Notes: generated by a model from the letters alone, not told the origin. A stretch of DNA of 64,000 nt from Benincasa hispida (GCF_009727055.1 NC_052356.1:4934694-4998693), one strand, 5' to 3'. Shown: positions 10,087-22,045, numbered from the stretch's first letter. Translations and numbers: made by a program.

Positions 10087-12454
10087 TTAAAAAGGTGCTC
10101 TTTGAGGGATGCCTTTTCTCCTCCTTGAATTAGAATGTGAAGGATGCGTGTGATTTTGGTATATTTGGTTTCTCCCTACACGCAATTCTTCTTCTTCTTC
10201 CTCCTCCTCTTCTTCTTCTTCCTTTGATGCCAATCTTCTTCCTATTCTTTCCCTTCTTTCCAATACTTCCTCATTATTCTTTCCTCTCGAGTAAAACGTC
10301 GAATCGTCATTCATCTTTATTCCAATGACCTAAATCCAAAAAATCGAAAATGAATATAGTTCAACTGATATAGTACTTGTACTGTCAACCTCGAAGACAG
10401 AGATTCGATTTCTCCATCCTACATATCGTCAAAATAATAATAATAATAATATGGACAATCTTTCCTCTCGAGTAAAACCTCGAATCATCATTCATCTTTA
10501 TTCCAATGACCTAAATTCAAAAAATCGAAAATGAATATAGCTCAACTGATATAGTACTTATACTGTCAACCTCAAAGACAGAAATTCGATTTCTCCACTC
10601 TACATATCGTCAAAATAATAATAATGATATGGAACACAAAAAAATGGTATACTACGTTTGAGTATAATATTATATAACTTTTTCGAGAAGAAAAATGTGT
10701 CCAACTTAGTTTGTAATAATATTTGTTTTATTTTTCAATTTCATATCCTTGATTTCATAAAATTTCAAATTTATTTCTCAATCGACAATTTTTTTTAATG
10801 GTGTATTGTTTTCCCTAATATATAGAAGGCATTTGTGGGTTAGGTAAGTTACATTACCAATATTAGGTCACATATATAAAAGTAGGTAAATTTCGATTTC
10901 ATAAATAGAAATGTCTATTTCATTGAAATTAAAATTAAACATAAATAAGAGTATTTTTAGTGACTTTATTAAGAAAATATATTTTAACATTATCATATCC
11001 AATTTAACGAATATTAAATCAACTTATATTAGAAGATTTAATACAATACATAAAAAAAATAAAATTAAAACTTTTCTAAAAAATAGAGGAAGAAACTGAA
11101 AAATAACTCAAAATATTTATAAAATAAACTAGACATTTCCCAAATGAGAAAATATGACATTATTATAGTTACACAACTTTTTTCTAGAAGGAAAAGATTT
11201 ATATACCCACATTGCAAACCTGAGTGGATCACTTTAACTACCTATTCATCTACCTTATAAATAATTTTTACGAGCCTATAATTTAATAATTTAGTGACAA
11301 TCGAAAGAACACCAAATACACTAGAAATTAAAAGCTCAAGTCTTATTTATATCGAGTATAGCTCAATTAGTCGAGATGGAAACGACGTTTTTTTATTAGT
11401 CAAAAAATTTGAACCCAAAAAGAATAATGGCTAGATTAACTAGAAATCAAATTACCTTGCAACCAAGAGAGCAAAATCGAAATGGATCCAAGAGACTTCT
11501 AGTACAAATTTCACACGTATGAGAGCCTCCTTTACTGGCGGAACTCTTCGGTTGAGGCCTCTCATTTAGAAACAAAACTCTTGCACTGTTTATCACGTAA
11601 GTTTGAACTTCACTTATATCTAAAACCTTCTCTATTTCGGTCACTCTCACCACATCGTGATATGAAGATCTTCGTATCTGTGTAAATTCAAAATTAATAC
11701 TCTTTTCAAGATTTCGAAAAAATGTAACTGATAATTTTATCCCATAAAATAAAAGAATTTTGAAAAATGTATTTCACATCTAATTGTTGTAAGAAAGTTA
11801 ATTCTTTTAATCATGCATTAATCCAATATGATATACATATTTTAAACTTGTATCCAATTGCTACCATGTCATTTGCACAACCACACACTTTTCCAAAAAA
11901 AAAAAGAAGCAAAAAATGGTATAAAATTTAGAGCAAAGTAGAAGAGAACCCCACCAAGAAAGTGTTACTACCAAACAACCCAAAGAGAAGGAAAAACTTT
12001 AAAATCTTAAATCTTTGTTTTTTTTTCAATAGCTATCCAGATTAATATCGATATCAAAACTTCAATTTTAACAATAATTTTTGTGAAAATAGTAAATCGA
12101 TTTGGGAATATATTATCATACCGACGGATATTTAATCATTAGTTATTACATTTTAAATCAAATCTCCCACCTCCACACATGCTTATTAAACTATACAAAA
12201 TGGAATGATGGAGCACCCTCCTCATTTCTCTCAACGAGGAAACGAATAGAAACGAAAGAAGAAGAAGAAGAAGAAACCTGAATGACATGATGATCATTAT
12301 GTTTGATGGATCGACAGTAGAAGCAAAAAGAGGGATGGCAACAATCAAGGCAAAACATATTGCATTCACTTCTTGGAGCTTCTTTATGTGAAGGACAAGC
12401 ATTGAAAAATGTTGTGGACAGTAAAGATTCAAGCCATCTTGGGATTACACCCAT
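10087..12454 (-). CDS. PLATZ-family zinc-dependent DNA-binding protein, three exons, 213 aa
   Basis: Minus-strand gene: join of exon 1 12278-12454, exon 2 11456-11677 and exon 3 10087-10329, all introns in phase 0 with GT/AG ends. The start ATG at 12454 is in an AACAATGGG context. Exon 1 gives the first PLATZ zinc site: C20-x2-H23, C35-x2-C38, C44-x2-C47, H52-x2-H55. Exon 2 gives the second: C114-x2-C117-x10-C128-x3-C132, and holds the family blocks [18 protein letters not shown] and [11 protein letters not shown]. Exon 3 adds a run of 12 Glu and the basic C-terminal block [12 protein letters not shown] typical of the family. PLATZ proteins are plant-specific, bind A/T-rich DNA in the nucleus and mostly repress transcription; the target of this one cannot be told from sequence. 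Length is near the usual 200-260 aa. It is the only convincing host gene here. Uncertainty is mainly in the choice of exon 3 acceptor, which is duplicated. Confidence 0.93.
10360..10452 (+). mobile_element. tRNA-derived SINE-like sequence in PLATZ intron 2 (unit 1)
   Basis: TAGTTCAACTG fits the RNA polymerase III A box (TRGYNNARNNG) exactly. About 45 bp on, ATTCGATTTC resembles a B box (GTTCGANNCC) with mismatches. An (ATA)n tail follows. The A box, B box and simple tail together suggest a SINE inserted antisense to the gene. Confidence 0.5.
10540..10632 (+). mobile_element. tRNA-derived SINE-like sequence in PLATZ intron 2 (unit 2)
   Basis: Second copy produced by the tandem duplication, with A box TAGCTCAACTG, the same B-box-like stretch and a shorter (ATA)n tail. 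It came with the duplication and is not an independent insertion. Confidence 0.5.
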
Positions 12455-12570
12455 TGTTTCTTGCTTTCTTTCTTTCTTTGCTTCCCAACAAAATCACTAA
12501 ATTCTCTTGCAAATAACTGAATATGAAAGGAAAGTGATGAGTGAACTGGTTTTTAAATGGACGGTCAGGA
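12455..12570 (-). promoter_or_regulatory. 5' UTR and core promoter region of the PLATZ gene
   Basis: On the minus strand a GAAA-repeat purine tract lies just upstream of the ATG. A weak TATA-like CATTTAAAAACC lies at about 12550-12563. A 5' UTR of roughly 70-80 nt would follow from that box. No experimental start is known, so this is a placement only. Confidence 0.3.
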
Positions 12571-14250
12571 TTGGGAGATGGTAGGTCAAGTGGGATTCCG
12601 GCCGTTGGATTGGATTTCGAACCGGCCGCGTTTGGATGTTACGCTAAAACCTTTCTTGCCAAATTAAAAATTCGGGTTGGCAGAATAAATTAGTTGATAA
12701 AAAGAATATAAAAAGGGAACAATTGGACCGAGAAAAATGGATTCTGTATTTAAGTCTAAAGTATTATTCGATATAGTATAATATAAAAGGATTTACATAA
12801 ATAATAAAATTTTGGTTCAACTCTAAGAGCCTATTAATGATAGACTGTATTATTTATAGGAATCTATCAGTAATAAAGTCTATCACGGTTAGATTTTACT
12901 ATATTTACAAATTTTTTTAAGATGTTGCTATATACTCAATTATTAGGTCTAAAAGTGTTACCCAGTATAAACACTCTATTTTATTCTCAATGGAATAAAA
13001 TTAAGAAGAAAACTGGATTTTATTCATTAAAATAATAAATTAAGGTTATGTTCGCTTACTATATTTGATTTTTTATTTTTTGGTTTTGAAATTCTAGTTT
13101 ATAAACCCTACTTACTACTTTCAACTTTTAAGTTTCTACGTTTTATTATCCAATTTCTACTAGTGTTTCAAAAATCCAAGTCAAATTTTGAAAATAAAAA
13201 AAATAATTTTTAAAAAGTAGTTTCTGTTTGTATAATTTTACTAGGAATTCACGTTTCTCTTAAAAAAAATTGATAATTATAATTAGAAAATAGAGAGAAA
13301 ATAAGCTAAATTTAAAAACATAGAACCAAAATATGTCCCGTTTAGTTTTTAAAATTAAATTTATAAACATCACTTATTTCTATATCTTTTGTCTACTTTT
13401 TTGGAGTTTTTTCCAAATCAAAGCTAAAATTTGAAGAAAAAAATAGTTTTCAAACAACTTATTTTTTTTTTTGGAAATTGACTAAGAATTAAAATGCTTA
13501 AATAGGAAATATGAAAACCATCAGTAAGAAATTATGGGATAGTAAACATAATTGTCAAAAATCAAATTGTTAGCCAACAGAGATTTATTATCTAACATAG
13601 TTTTAGTTTTCATTTTTGGTTTCTAAAATTTGGCTTATAACAATATTTCTAATGATGGATTTCTTTGTTTTATTTTCTAATTTTAGGAGTGGTTCAAAAA
13701 TCAAGCCATGAAATTTGGTTTTCAAATTTCAATTCTCTTTTTAAAAGCAAACACATATATGTTTGATAACTTTTTTTATTTTTTATTTTTTATTTTTTGG
13801 TTTCCAAAAGATAGAAAACCAAACTGTTATAACTGTTTTTGGTTTTTAATTTTTTAAAAATGAGAGAGACGAAGAGATACTTTAGAGAGAGAAAAATGTG
13901 TAAAGACGTTCAAATAAAAATTTTAAATTTTGAGACATGGATATACAAATGTTTTAGAGAGAAAAGTAAAATAAGGTAAATGTAGAGACATGAAAGGAAA
14001 ATATTTATTTAGAGAAAAATTAGATACAGATATGTTTCAGACAAAATATTAGTTAAAGGTCATAGTTAAGATAGAAAAAAGAAATAAAAGCCTGAGGAAA
14101 AAAGAAAAATTGTAGAGAAAATAAAGTTGAATAAAAAGAGAAAATTTAGAGAGAAAAAATTTACTGTTAGTTAAATAAGTAAAAATGAGAAAAATAAAGA
14201 AGATTATAGTGAGAGAATTAAACTTCGCCCCTTCGCTTATTCATAGTTTT
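12571..14250. other. Intergenic DNA upstream of PLATZ
   Basis: AT-rich, with no ORF of interest. Several loosely similar blocks around 13040-13250, 13330-13480 and 13590-13840 (runs like TTTTTATTTTTTGGTTTT followed by 'ttataaac') look like old MITE-type or simple-sequence remnants. A short GC-rich patch with CCGGCCG lies at 12598-12630, near the PLATZ promoter. Confidence 0.45.
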
Positions 14251-14256
14251 TGTCAA

Positions 14257-14345
14257 CGTAGTTCAACTGATGATATAGTGTTCATACTATCAACTTCGTG
14301 GTTTGAGATTCGATTCTCCTACCTCACACTTTAATTATAATACAT
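14257..14345 (+). mobile_element. tRNA-derived SINE-like sequence
   Basis: The A box TAGTTCAACTG and B-box-like GATTCGATTCTCC are spaced as in the two copies in PLATZ intron 2, and the intervening 'atatagt..catactatcaac' block is shared. This is an independent copy of the same short family. Confidence 0.5.
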
Positions 14346-14597
14346 TTGCCAAAAAAAGAGATTTTTTTTGTTTTTGTTAGAGAGAGTGTTGGGTGAAAAT
14401 TTAACTTTCAAAACGAGAGGAAACCAATTTTTTGGTTGGAGAATCCCACATTGAAAATTTTGGTATTGGAAGCCTTCCTTATATACTCCAATCTTGAGTT
14501 TTGGGTTTGGGCTCTGATTGGTACCCATGTTTTGGAGGGAGTGAGGAGATAGACTAATGTGAGTTTGGTGGATGTCCCACACACGCCACCCTTCCAC

Positions 14598-14606
14598 CTA
14601 TAAAAG
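14598..14606 (+). promoter_or_regulatory. TATA box of LTR H1
   Basis: CTATAAAAG in CCACCTATAAAAGGGGTGG, upstream of a CT-rich leader. Position and context fit an LTR promoter. Confidence 0.4.
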
Positions 14607-16188
14607 GGGTGGCCTTTAGCAGTTCGAAGTAATTATTGGAAATTGATGGAGAAGAATAAAATAAATTATTTTATTTAATTCTTCCCTTTTCTTTCTTTTT
14701 TCTTTCTCTTTTTTCTTTCTCTCCCCCTTTCTTCTAGTAGACACCGAGACCCCCCTCCCCGACCTCCATCGCTCCGCCGCCCGTCAACCGCCAGATCTGA
14801 GTCGAAACTCTCCCAGCCACACCACCGACCCAGCCTCTTGCGCCGTTCGCCCTCCTTCGTACTGCTCGTCGCGCCGACGCTTCCTCCCAGCCGCTATAGT
14901 CGACACCGAGTCATAGATCTGAGGTGCACGTCCTGGTTGTCTCAGTCCCAGATCCAGCCGCTTGCCCTCTACCTTCGTGTCGACTTGATATACCCGTCGA
15001 AAAATCCAGATCTGAAGCGCCGCCTCGCCGTTCGAGACCCGGCACCACCCTTTCTCAGTCGGTTGGATCCGACTCCCACCAGCGATGCGCCACTCGACGA
15101 CGAGCTTCAAACGCCCGCCTCTCTCTCTCTCTCTCTGACCCACGAGATTTGTAGCTTGCCGCCTCTGTTGCGAGTCGCTACTGCCTAGGTTGTGCGACTC
15201 CACTCCGACACCACCGTCAAGCAGGATGTCGTCACCACTCGCTGGATCTACTAGTTTGGGTGAGTTTTGTTGGGAATTTGAGGATTTGTGGTTCAGGTTT
15301 TGAAATAACCAACCAATTATGGGCCTAATTACTGGATTAATTGTGATTTTGGATTTTAGATACAAAGTTTGGAGGCATTTTAAAGTCTTTGGATGCTACT
15401 GACAAAATTATGAGTTCCGTCAATTTTGGTAACTTTTGGGTGAGTAGTTGGTTTGGTTCCCTTTTTGATTAAGGGTAATCGTTGAAAATTTAGTTATTAT
15501 ACTTTGGTTTTGATTTAGGTTCAGTTTAGACAAATAAATAGAACTTTGGAACTGGCCTCGAACCAAGCCGCGACTTTGGTAAGTTAAATTTGTTGTCATT
15601 TGATTTAATTTGGTTAATTGGATTTAGACCCCAAAGATGAGTTTAAAACTTTGGATTTATTATTTTTGGACCAGGGGTGCTAAATTAATATTTGTAATGT
15701 ATGTTATAGGGTGGATTCAAAGTCTTCCAAGAGTTATAAGAAGGTTAATTACTTGGGTTAATTTGGGACCAAATTTGAGGTAAGTAATCTTACCACTGGA
15801 ATTGCCCACGGGCCAGGCTTTAGTTGTATGCTAGCATGATAAGTGTATGTTATGGTAAATGTTAGCATGTTGATTGACAGTATGACCTGAATCAAAGTAT
15901 GTTCTGGCACGAATTCTGATTTTTTTACATACACACCTAAGTACTTGATCGTTAGTATGTGTTTTCATAAGTCGATGTCTGATTTGCTGGTGTTGAGGCA
16001 TACTTGTATGTTGTGGATTTATGATGTAAGTTATACATGGATGATGTATAATATGTTATTAAGAATTATGTGTATGTGATGAAGCCATAGTATCAAGGAT
16101 TTTTATGTATGTTTTAGAACTGTACAATGTTGAATCTTAGCATGTTAAGACTGTGTGAATATCCTCATTGATTAGTTAGATGCTCACC

Positions 16189-16455
16189 AGTTTGTGTTTC
16201 CTTCGGGATTCACCAGTTTGTGTTTCCTTCGGGATTCACCAGTTTTGTGTTTCCTTCGGGATTCACCAGTTTGTGTTTCCTTCGGGATTCACCAGTTTGT
16301 GTTCCTTCGGGATTCACCAATTTTGTGTTTCCTTCGGGATTCACCAGTTTTGTGGTTCCTTCGAGATTCACCAGTTTTATGGTTCCTTCGGGATTCACCA
16401 GTTTGTGTTTCCTTCGGGATTCACCAGTTTTGTGTTTCCTTCGGGATTCACTAGT
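16189..16455 (+). repeat. 25-27 bp tandem repeat in LTR H1 (ten units plus a partial)
   Basis: Units read ACCAGTTTGTGTTTCC then TTCGGGATTC, with single-T length changes and a few substitutions. Because units are not multiples of three and contain no stops, all plus frames stay open and give repetitive ORFs of 86-113 aa that are not genes. The same repeat, reversed, is in H2 at about 26932-27112. Confidence 0.85.
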
Positions 16456-16955
16456 TTTGTGGGCATACTTAACTACAATAGGATAGGACTCAGTATTTAT
16501 GCCTCATATGCAGGTATCTAGAGGACATAGATGCCTAGCCTGACCCCAGTGGTGGGGCTACTTACTGAGTATTTTGTACTCATTCTTTCTTATGTTGATG
16601 TTTCAGGTAAGGATAGAGATGCACCAGCGATGGCGCAGCGGAATTCATGATCGAGCCACTGGGACTAGTTTTTACGCTTCCGCATCATGAAATTTAGAAT
16701 CCTTATTTTACCCTCAATTTCTAGTTTTACTGTTTGAAACTTATTATGAAGGATTGTTACTTTTATATTTTAATAGTCTTTACGAATTATGGGTACCCTA
16801 TTATTGTTTTAAAAATTACATTTAATAAATTTCTTTTGAACTTCTCTTGTCTATTTAGAATTTATTTCAACATTACTAAGTGTCGTTTCAAATTCTATGC
16901 ATGTATTTGTTTTAGTAACGACCTAACCTAAGTCCTAGGGGGTCGGGTCGTTACA

Positions 16956-17534
16956 ACCAATGTTACATGTAACCACAGGCGAGAGAGAAGACTTATAAAC
17001 AACCCCATTCGACAACATTAAGAGGGACAAAGTAAATAATCTTTAATCTTAAAAAAAAAAAACCTTGACCTGACTTCAAAAGCGTGTCTCGAACTTATTC
17101 TCTGTGCTTAGCTGAATTATACTCTCCTTGTACTTAGAAGAGACAGAAATATAATAGGTTTAATACGACACATGTGCAAGTAAATCTTATGCAGGCTAAC
17201 TCATAAAAAGAGACCAGGTCGAGGGAACATGCTAATAGATGAAAAACACTCAAAAAGTACTTTCTTGAGCTTAGAATTTTGTTAGTTTTATTGCTTAATT
17301 TGTATTCGTTGATACATTTATGTTTAATCATAGGAAATCGAGCATTTGGACCAAAACAAGCTAAAATGAATGTAAAATGATGAAAATACCCCTTAGGAAG
17401 GTCAAAAGATGACTTAGGCAAGCAAAGGGTCAAATTCATGAAAATATGGCAAAAACGGGCATGGACAATGCGTCGTGGCACTACAGATGCCATCCACGAC
17501 GCTGCGAATAGTATGCACCAAAAAAGATAGAGTC
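16956..17534. other. Retrotransposon-like remnant between H1 and element C
   Basis: Non-coding. Positions about 17250-17534 (GAAATCGAGCATTTGGACC, then GCGTCGTGGC and CCACGACGCTG) have the look of a Tat/Athila-type gypsy LTR fragment cut by the insertion of copia element C. Weakly supported. Confidence 0.3.
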
Positions 17535-20500
17535 TGTTGGGGGCTCTGTCCTAAATCTCATGGTTTGTAACGTATAGACGGAGTTAATTTATTTAATAAA
17601 ATAAGGAGATATTTTATTTGACATTTAGACTTGTGTAACTCAATCTAATAAACTAAGGTCTGAGGTTATTTTATGTAACTTAAATATGTATGTGTTTGAC
17701 ATACATGTAGATCATATTTAAATAATAACCTAAATGGTCTATAGTATATGGATAAGCTTAGATGCTCTTATCCTAGTGACAATACTGATACAACCCACTT
17801 TGTAATTGTTACAAGAGTTGTAGAGTATTACAAACGGTTTTATTCTAATTGTTCATGTCCAAACATGCAAGTGAGGATATCTTATACAAAGAGTTTCTAT
17901 AAGACTAGACCGCGAAATGATTAGTCTATCTTTATAACGTCGTTAACCGAAGAGATTAACATTTCATGGGATGACCATAGGTGACTTGATCTGAATCCTG
18001 AGTGGGTTATGAACTCTTGTCTATGAGAACAATCCTTTGATTTATATGAGTGAGAGTGGTCAGGTTCGTCGATTAAATAAGCCTACCATTTTGGGATTGT
18101 TTCCGAGTAGGGAGTTGGAAACATAGCTACATAAGATAGAATTCACTCCTTCCCCTCTTTAGAGTAAGTAGATGATTTGCTCCTTTAAGGGTTGATTCTG
18201 GATTTTGAACATTGAGGCCTCACTCTCTCATTAGCTTAAGAGAGATTAGTTTATAGTTGAACTATAAACTATTTGTTCATTAGAAGGATTAGTGGTACTA
18301 AAGGAGAAAGATATAACTACATAGGTAAAATGATAATTTGACCCAACTGTAGTTACGAGCGATTCATGAAGGGTCGACTTACTGTGATTGGTTATATCCA
18401 TGGACACATAAATATATCTACAGTATGAAAAGTGCAGTTTTGGATCTTTAGTGGAGTGACCTACAGTCAATGAATATGAATTAATTTAATTAAATTGTTT
18501 AATTAATTAATCTCGTATCATTGGAGATTCTAATCTATAAGTCCATAAGGTCCCCTTGCAAGCTCACTAAGAGTAAAACGAGAATAAATTAATTTTGAAT
18601 TAATTTGAATTGTTCAAATAAATAAGAAAATTAATTGTATAAGACACAATTAATATAATGTATATAGATACATTATAAAATAAAGTTGTTTTTGAATAAG
18701 GTTCAAAATTATACTTTATATAGATTCATGTGTGTGTGTGTGTGTGATAGGGTAGAAATCTCAAGTGCAACGGAAAAAAAATGCAGACCATTTTCAGATT
18801 TTAATAACAAACTAATAGAGGAAATAAAATTTAGACTCCCTTACTTTCGTTATACTATAGAAGGCTTCACCAACTTTTAGATCTACGAATTAATCAATTG
18901 AACACCATCAAAATGGTATCACCACTATTCTCCTTGAGCTAGTGAGGTAGAATGAGGTGGGATCTTGGAGAGAATTTTCTAGTTAAAAAAAAAATTAGAA
19001 AGCCTAAAGCCAAGATGCGTATCACTTTTCTTGCATAGAAAACTAACTAGAGAGAGGAGGAGGTTGGGAGAAATCTCTCTCCCACTCTCCTATAACTCCC
19101 CGATGGAGTTTGTTATAACAAAAAAATAAAAAAATATCATTATTTATTTAACCAATAAACTAAATCATTTTAATTTATTTAATCAAATAACAATAAATTC
19201 ATTTAATTCAAAAAATAAATTAAATCAAAATTTAATTTATTAAAATAAATCAAATAATCATTAATTAATTAAATTAATTAATAATAATTAAATATCTCAT
19301 ATTTAATTAAATGTGCATTAGAATCATATTCTAATACATTCTCTCTTATAACCTATAGTTTTAATTCAATTAATTTAATTAAATCATAATTAATTAATTA
19401 ATTCTTCAATTAATTAATCATTAAATTAAATATCACATATTTAATTTAATCTTATAATTGAATCATATTCAATTATGTTTTCTCTCATATTATTTATGTT
19501 TTAACGTGAATCTAATACACATTAATTTTAATCTATAGTTTTAATATGAATTATATTTATATTAAATTTAATATTTGAACTTCTTCAAATATTTAATTCT
19601 CCCATAAATTAATTTTAAATAAAATTCAAAATAAATTTATATTATAAAGTTCAATTAAAAAATAAACTTTTTATTATAATATATCACCATATATTATATT
19701 CTTCCCCTTAGTAAATTTGAACATTTCAAATTACTTTAAATACCTCAATACCCTTTATAAGCTACCAGTGGGACCTAATGAACCTACAGATCAGAAACTC
19801 TAACGATATGAGATTAATTGGCTAAACTCATTAACTAAGTTAATCAATATTGGTTAACTTTGGGTACACTCCACTATAGACCCACAGTTGCACTTTTCTC
19901 ACTACATACATATTTATGTGTCCATGGATATTGATCAATAATAGCAAGTTAGTCATTCACAAGTGTTCGTAACATTGACTGGGTCAAATTACCATTTTAC
20001 CCTTAAGTTACTTCTATATTCTTAAGTACTAATGCTCTTCTAATGAACACCCTATTTGTGATCCAACCACCAAACAGAAGCCCTTCTCAGGCTAGTGAGA
20101 GGGCAGGGCCCCTTGTTCAAGTCTTAGAGACACCACTTAAGAGAACACTCATCTACTTACCCTTAAATTCGAATTTCATCTTGTGAAATGATGTTCCCAG
20201 CTCTCCATTCGGTCTTGTCCTCAAAATGGTAGGCTTATTGAGTCGGTGAACTGGCCACTCTCACCCATACAAATCAAAGGAAAATCCCTAGTGAGCAGGA
20301 GTCCATAATCCACTTAAGATTGAGACTAAGTTGCCTAGGTCATCCTAGTGAAATAGAAACCTAACTAGTCAATGGAGTTACAACTGAAAATTACTATTTT
20401 ATGGTATGATCTTATGCAAACTCATTGTATAGGATACCTCCACTTGCATGTTTCCTATACGAACACGTTGGATCATTGCATTTGTATAAAATACAAAGTG

Positions 20501-21490
20501 GGTCGTATCCATAGTGTCACCAGGATAAGATACCTAACCTTATCCATATATTATAGATCTTTAGGCTATATCTTGAACACTCATCCTCGTATGTCTTGAC
20601 ATATAGTTCAAGACTCATACAACAATCTAGGATGTTAGTTTATTGGATTAGGGTTATTTGGGCAAGATAAATATAAGATAAACAATAACTATTTATTGTA
20701 ATAAACATTGATAATACTTTATTAACGATCGATCCAAATGTTACATTTACTGCCTATGAGTTTTAGGGCATAAAATCCAACATATATGAGATTCATATTA
20801 AAATTATAGATTATAATTACTATGAATAAGATCCATAAAACTATAGGTTATGTGAGAGGTTGTTATTTGAATATGATTCAAACTAAATTAAATATATGAT
20901 AATTAATTAATTATGAATTAATTAATATTTATTTAATTGTATATATTAAATTTGATTTAATATATAAATTATTTAAATTAAATTTGAACTTAAAGGAATT
21001 AACTCCATTAGGAGTTATTTGTAAAGTGTGGAGGGGAGTTATAATTCCCTCTCCAACCACTTCATCTCGCTCATGAAAAGAGAAGGGGAATTTTTTTAGT
21101 GAAATTGATCCATGGTACATATCATAGAAAAAGAGAAAGAGTTTATCTCTACAAAAAAATTCTTCTTCGCTCTCAAACAAAAGCTCTCTCTTACAAGAAC
21201 TCTCCTTGTTCGACGAATAGCAAGAAAACCGAGTGATAGTGTTTTGCTACGAGTTCATGTTCATTCGTTAGTTTGTGAAGAAGTTATGGTGTTCATGAGT
21301 TTGTGAAAAGGAGGAGGATTGTGTTGAAGAAGGTCTTCAAAATGTATTCTTTTCTTTTCCTTAAAAGCATGTTGTATATATATATGTTTATCCTATACAT
21401 GTTGTATGTTTTCGTTGTTTTCGAGTTTTCAAGATGATTAACAATGGCAAGTACGTTTACACACATTCGCTATGGAAATCCATTCCTTTT
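17535..21490 (+). repeat. 5' LTR of copia element C (interrupted by D)
   Basis: Starts TGTTGGGGGC and ends just before a primer-binding site at 21493. The LTR is in two parts, 17535-18744 and 20783-21490, split by solo LTR D on the opposite strand. It matches the 3' LTR of the same element at 57080-57559 ('ttgtggtttgtaa', 'ataaaataa', 'gacatacat' blocks). The 5 bp before it are GAGTC (17530-17534); the matching TSD should lie beyond the window. Confidence 0.8.
18745..20782 (-). repeat. Solo copia-type LTR D, inserted in the 5' LTR of C
   Basis: About 2,038 bp, minus strand. Its reverse complement starts TGTTGGATTTTATGCCC and ends CCCTATCA, close to the E LTR (62100 onwards; TGTTAGGTTTTATGTCC). 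No internal region remains. A (TG)n run at 18729-18746 abuts the left border and obscures the target-site duplication. Confidence 0.7.
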
Positions 21491-21492
21491 AG

Positions 21493-21506
21493 TGGTATCA
21501 GAGCCA
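21493..21506 (+). promoter_or_regulatory. Primer-binding site of element C (initiator Met tRNA)
   Basis: TGGTATCAGAGCCA, the canonical plant copia primer-binding site complementary to the 3' end of initiator tRNA-Met, directly after the 5' LTR. It fixes the strand of element C as plus. Confidence 0.93.
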
Positions 21507-22045
21507 AATCTTGCTTCTTTTTTTTTATTTTCGAAATGAAAAATTAGAAAAGAGGTGTGTTGTTTTCTATATAATATATGTGGGTTTGTATAATAGATGT
21601 TTACAAATATTGGCACTAAGATTTTCAACTTTTTACTTTGATTTGATCAATGTAAAGGCCTGGTGTTTTGAGCATTTATTCTATAAATCGACTCTGTAAG
21701 TCTGGGTCGCTCGTAGCGAAGTGTTTGTTGTGAAAAAGGCCAAAATAGAGGTGAAAAACGAATTTTAGAGAGTAGACCTGAGAGTTTCTGTGCAGGTTCT
21801 TGCATTCGTCATGTTTTGTATGACATTAAAAGTTTCTGATTGTTGTCCGTCGTTTGTTATGCGCCATGGAAGGTTTGTGATAGTTTTCCTCCAACATAAA
21901 CATGGCAGTTTTCTTCAAGCACAAAAGTGGTTTTCTTCCAAAAGTTAAAGGTAGTTTTTGTGTTTTAAAATTAAATTAATGTAATTAAATTTAATATTTT
22001 TATTAGGGTGCTAATATTTGGTCTATTATTGATATAATATAGTTT
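21507..22045 (+). mobile_element. Non-coding leader of copia element C
   Basis: Untranslated leader following the primer-binding site, AT-rich and without a long ORF, as in elements A and B where the leader runs 2.4-2.6 kb before gag. Here it stops early: gypsy sequence (T) begins at about 22046 and no gag of C is found. The exact junction is approximate. Confidence 0.55.

Larger units (their letters stand above)
10278..10634. repeat. Tandem duplication (about 181 bp) across the PLATZ intron 2/exon 3 border
   Basis: Unit 1 (10278-10458) and unit 2 (10459-10634) are nearly identical. Each contains the first ~50 bp of exon 3, its AG splice acceptor and a SINE-like stretch with an ATA-rich tail. 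Unit 1 continues into the full exon 3 reading frame. Unit 2 is a pseudo-exon start inside intron 2 that runs into the ATA tract and loses the conserved C-terminus. The gene therefore has two competing acceptors, at 10330-10331 and about 181 bp upstream. Confidence 0.85.
14387..16955 (+). repeat. Ty3/gypsy-type LTR, family H (copy H1), left border uncertain
   Basis: The right end (GGGTCGTTACA, 16945-16955) and the stretch from about 15230 on match solo LTR H2 (26374-28558) in reverse: the GGATCTA block, the tandem repeat, 'ttactgagtattttgtactc', TTTCAGGTAAGG and 'gagccactgggactag'. The first part differs from H2: a TATA box at 14598, then a CT-rich and a GC-rich stretch (14745-15240). The left end is not recognised, and no TSD pairs with ACCAA after 16955. 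It is either a variant LTR or a truncated one. The 193-aa and 116-aa ORFs in the GC-rich part are chance ORFs. Confidence 0.6.

Noticed and set aside
10137..10328. 63-aa plus ORF with leucine and proline runs
   Set aside because: Antisense shadow of the Glu-rich repeat in PLATZ exon 3.
12139..12432. 97-aa minus ORF overlapping PLATZ exon 1
   Set aside because: Different frame from the exon that encodes the zinc site; a shadow ORF.
14784..15365. 193-aa minus ORF and 116-aa plus ORF in a GC-rich patch
   Set aside because: They overlap on opposite strands inside LTR H1, show no domain, and owe their length to low stop density in GC-rich DNA. The related LTR H2 does not keep the frames.
16180..16521. 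Repetitive 86-113 aa ORFs, and a possible CRISPR-like array
   Set aside because: Units of 25-27 bp are contiguous without spacers, and the array is part of a plant LTR. The ORFs exist in several frames only because the unit has no stops.
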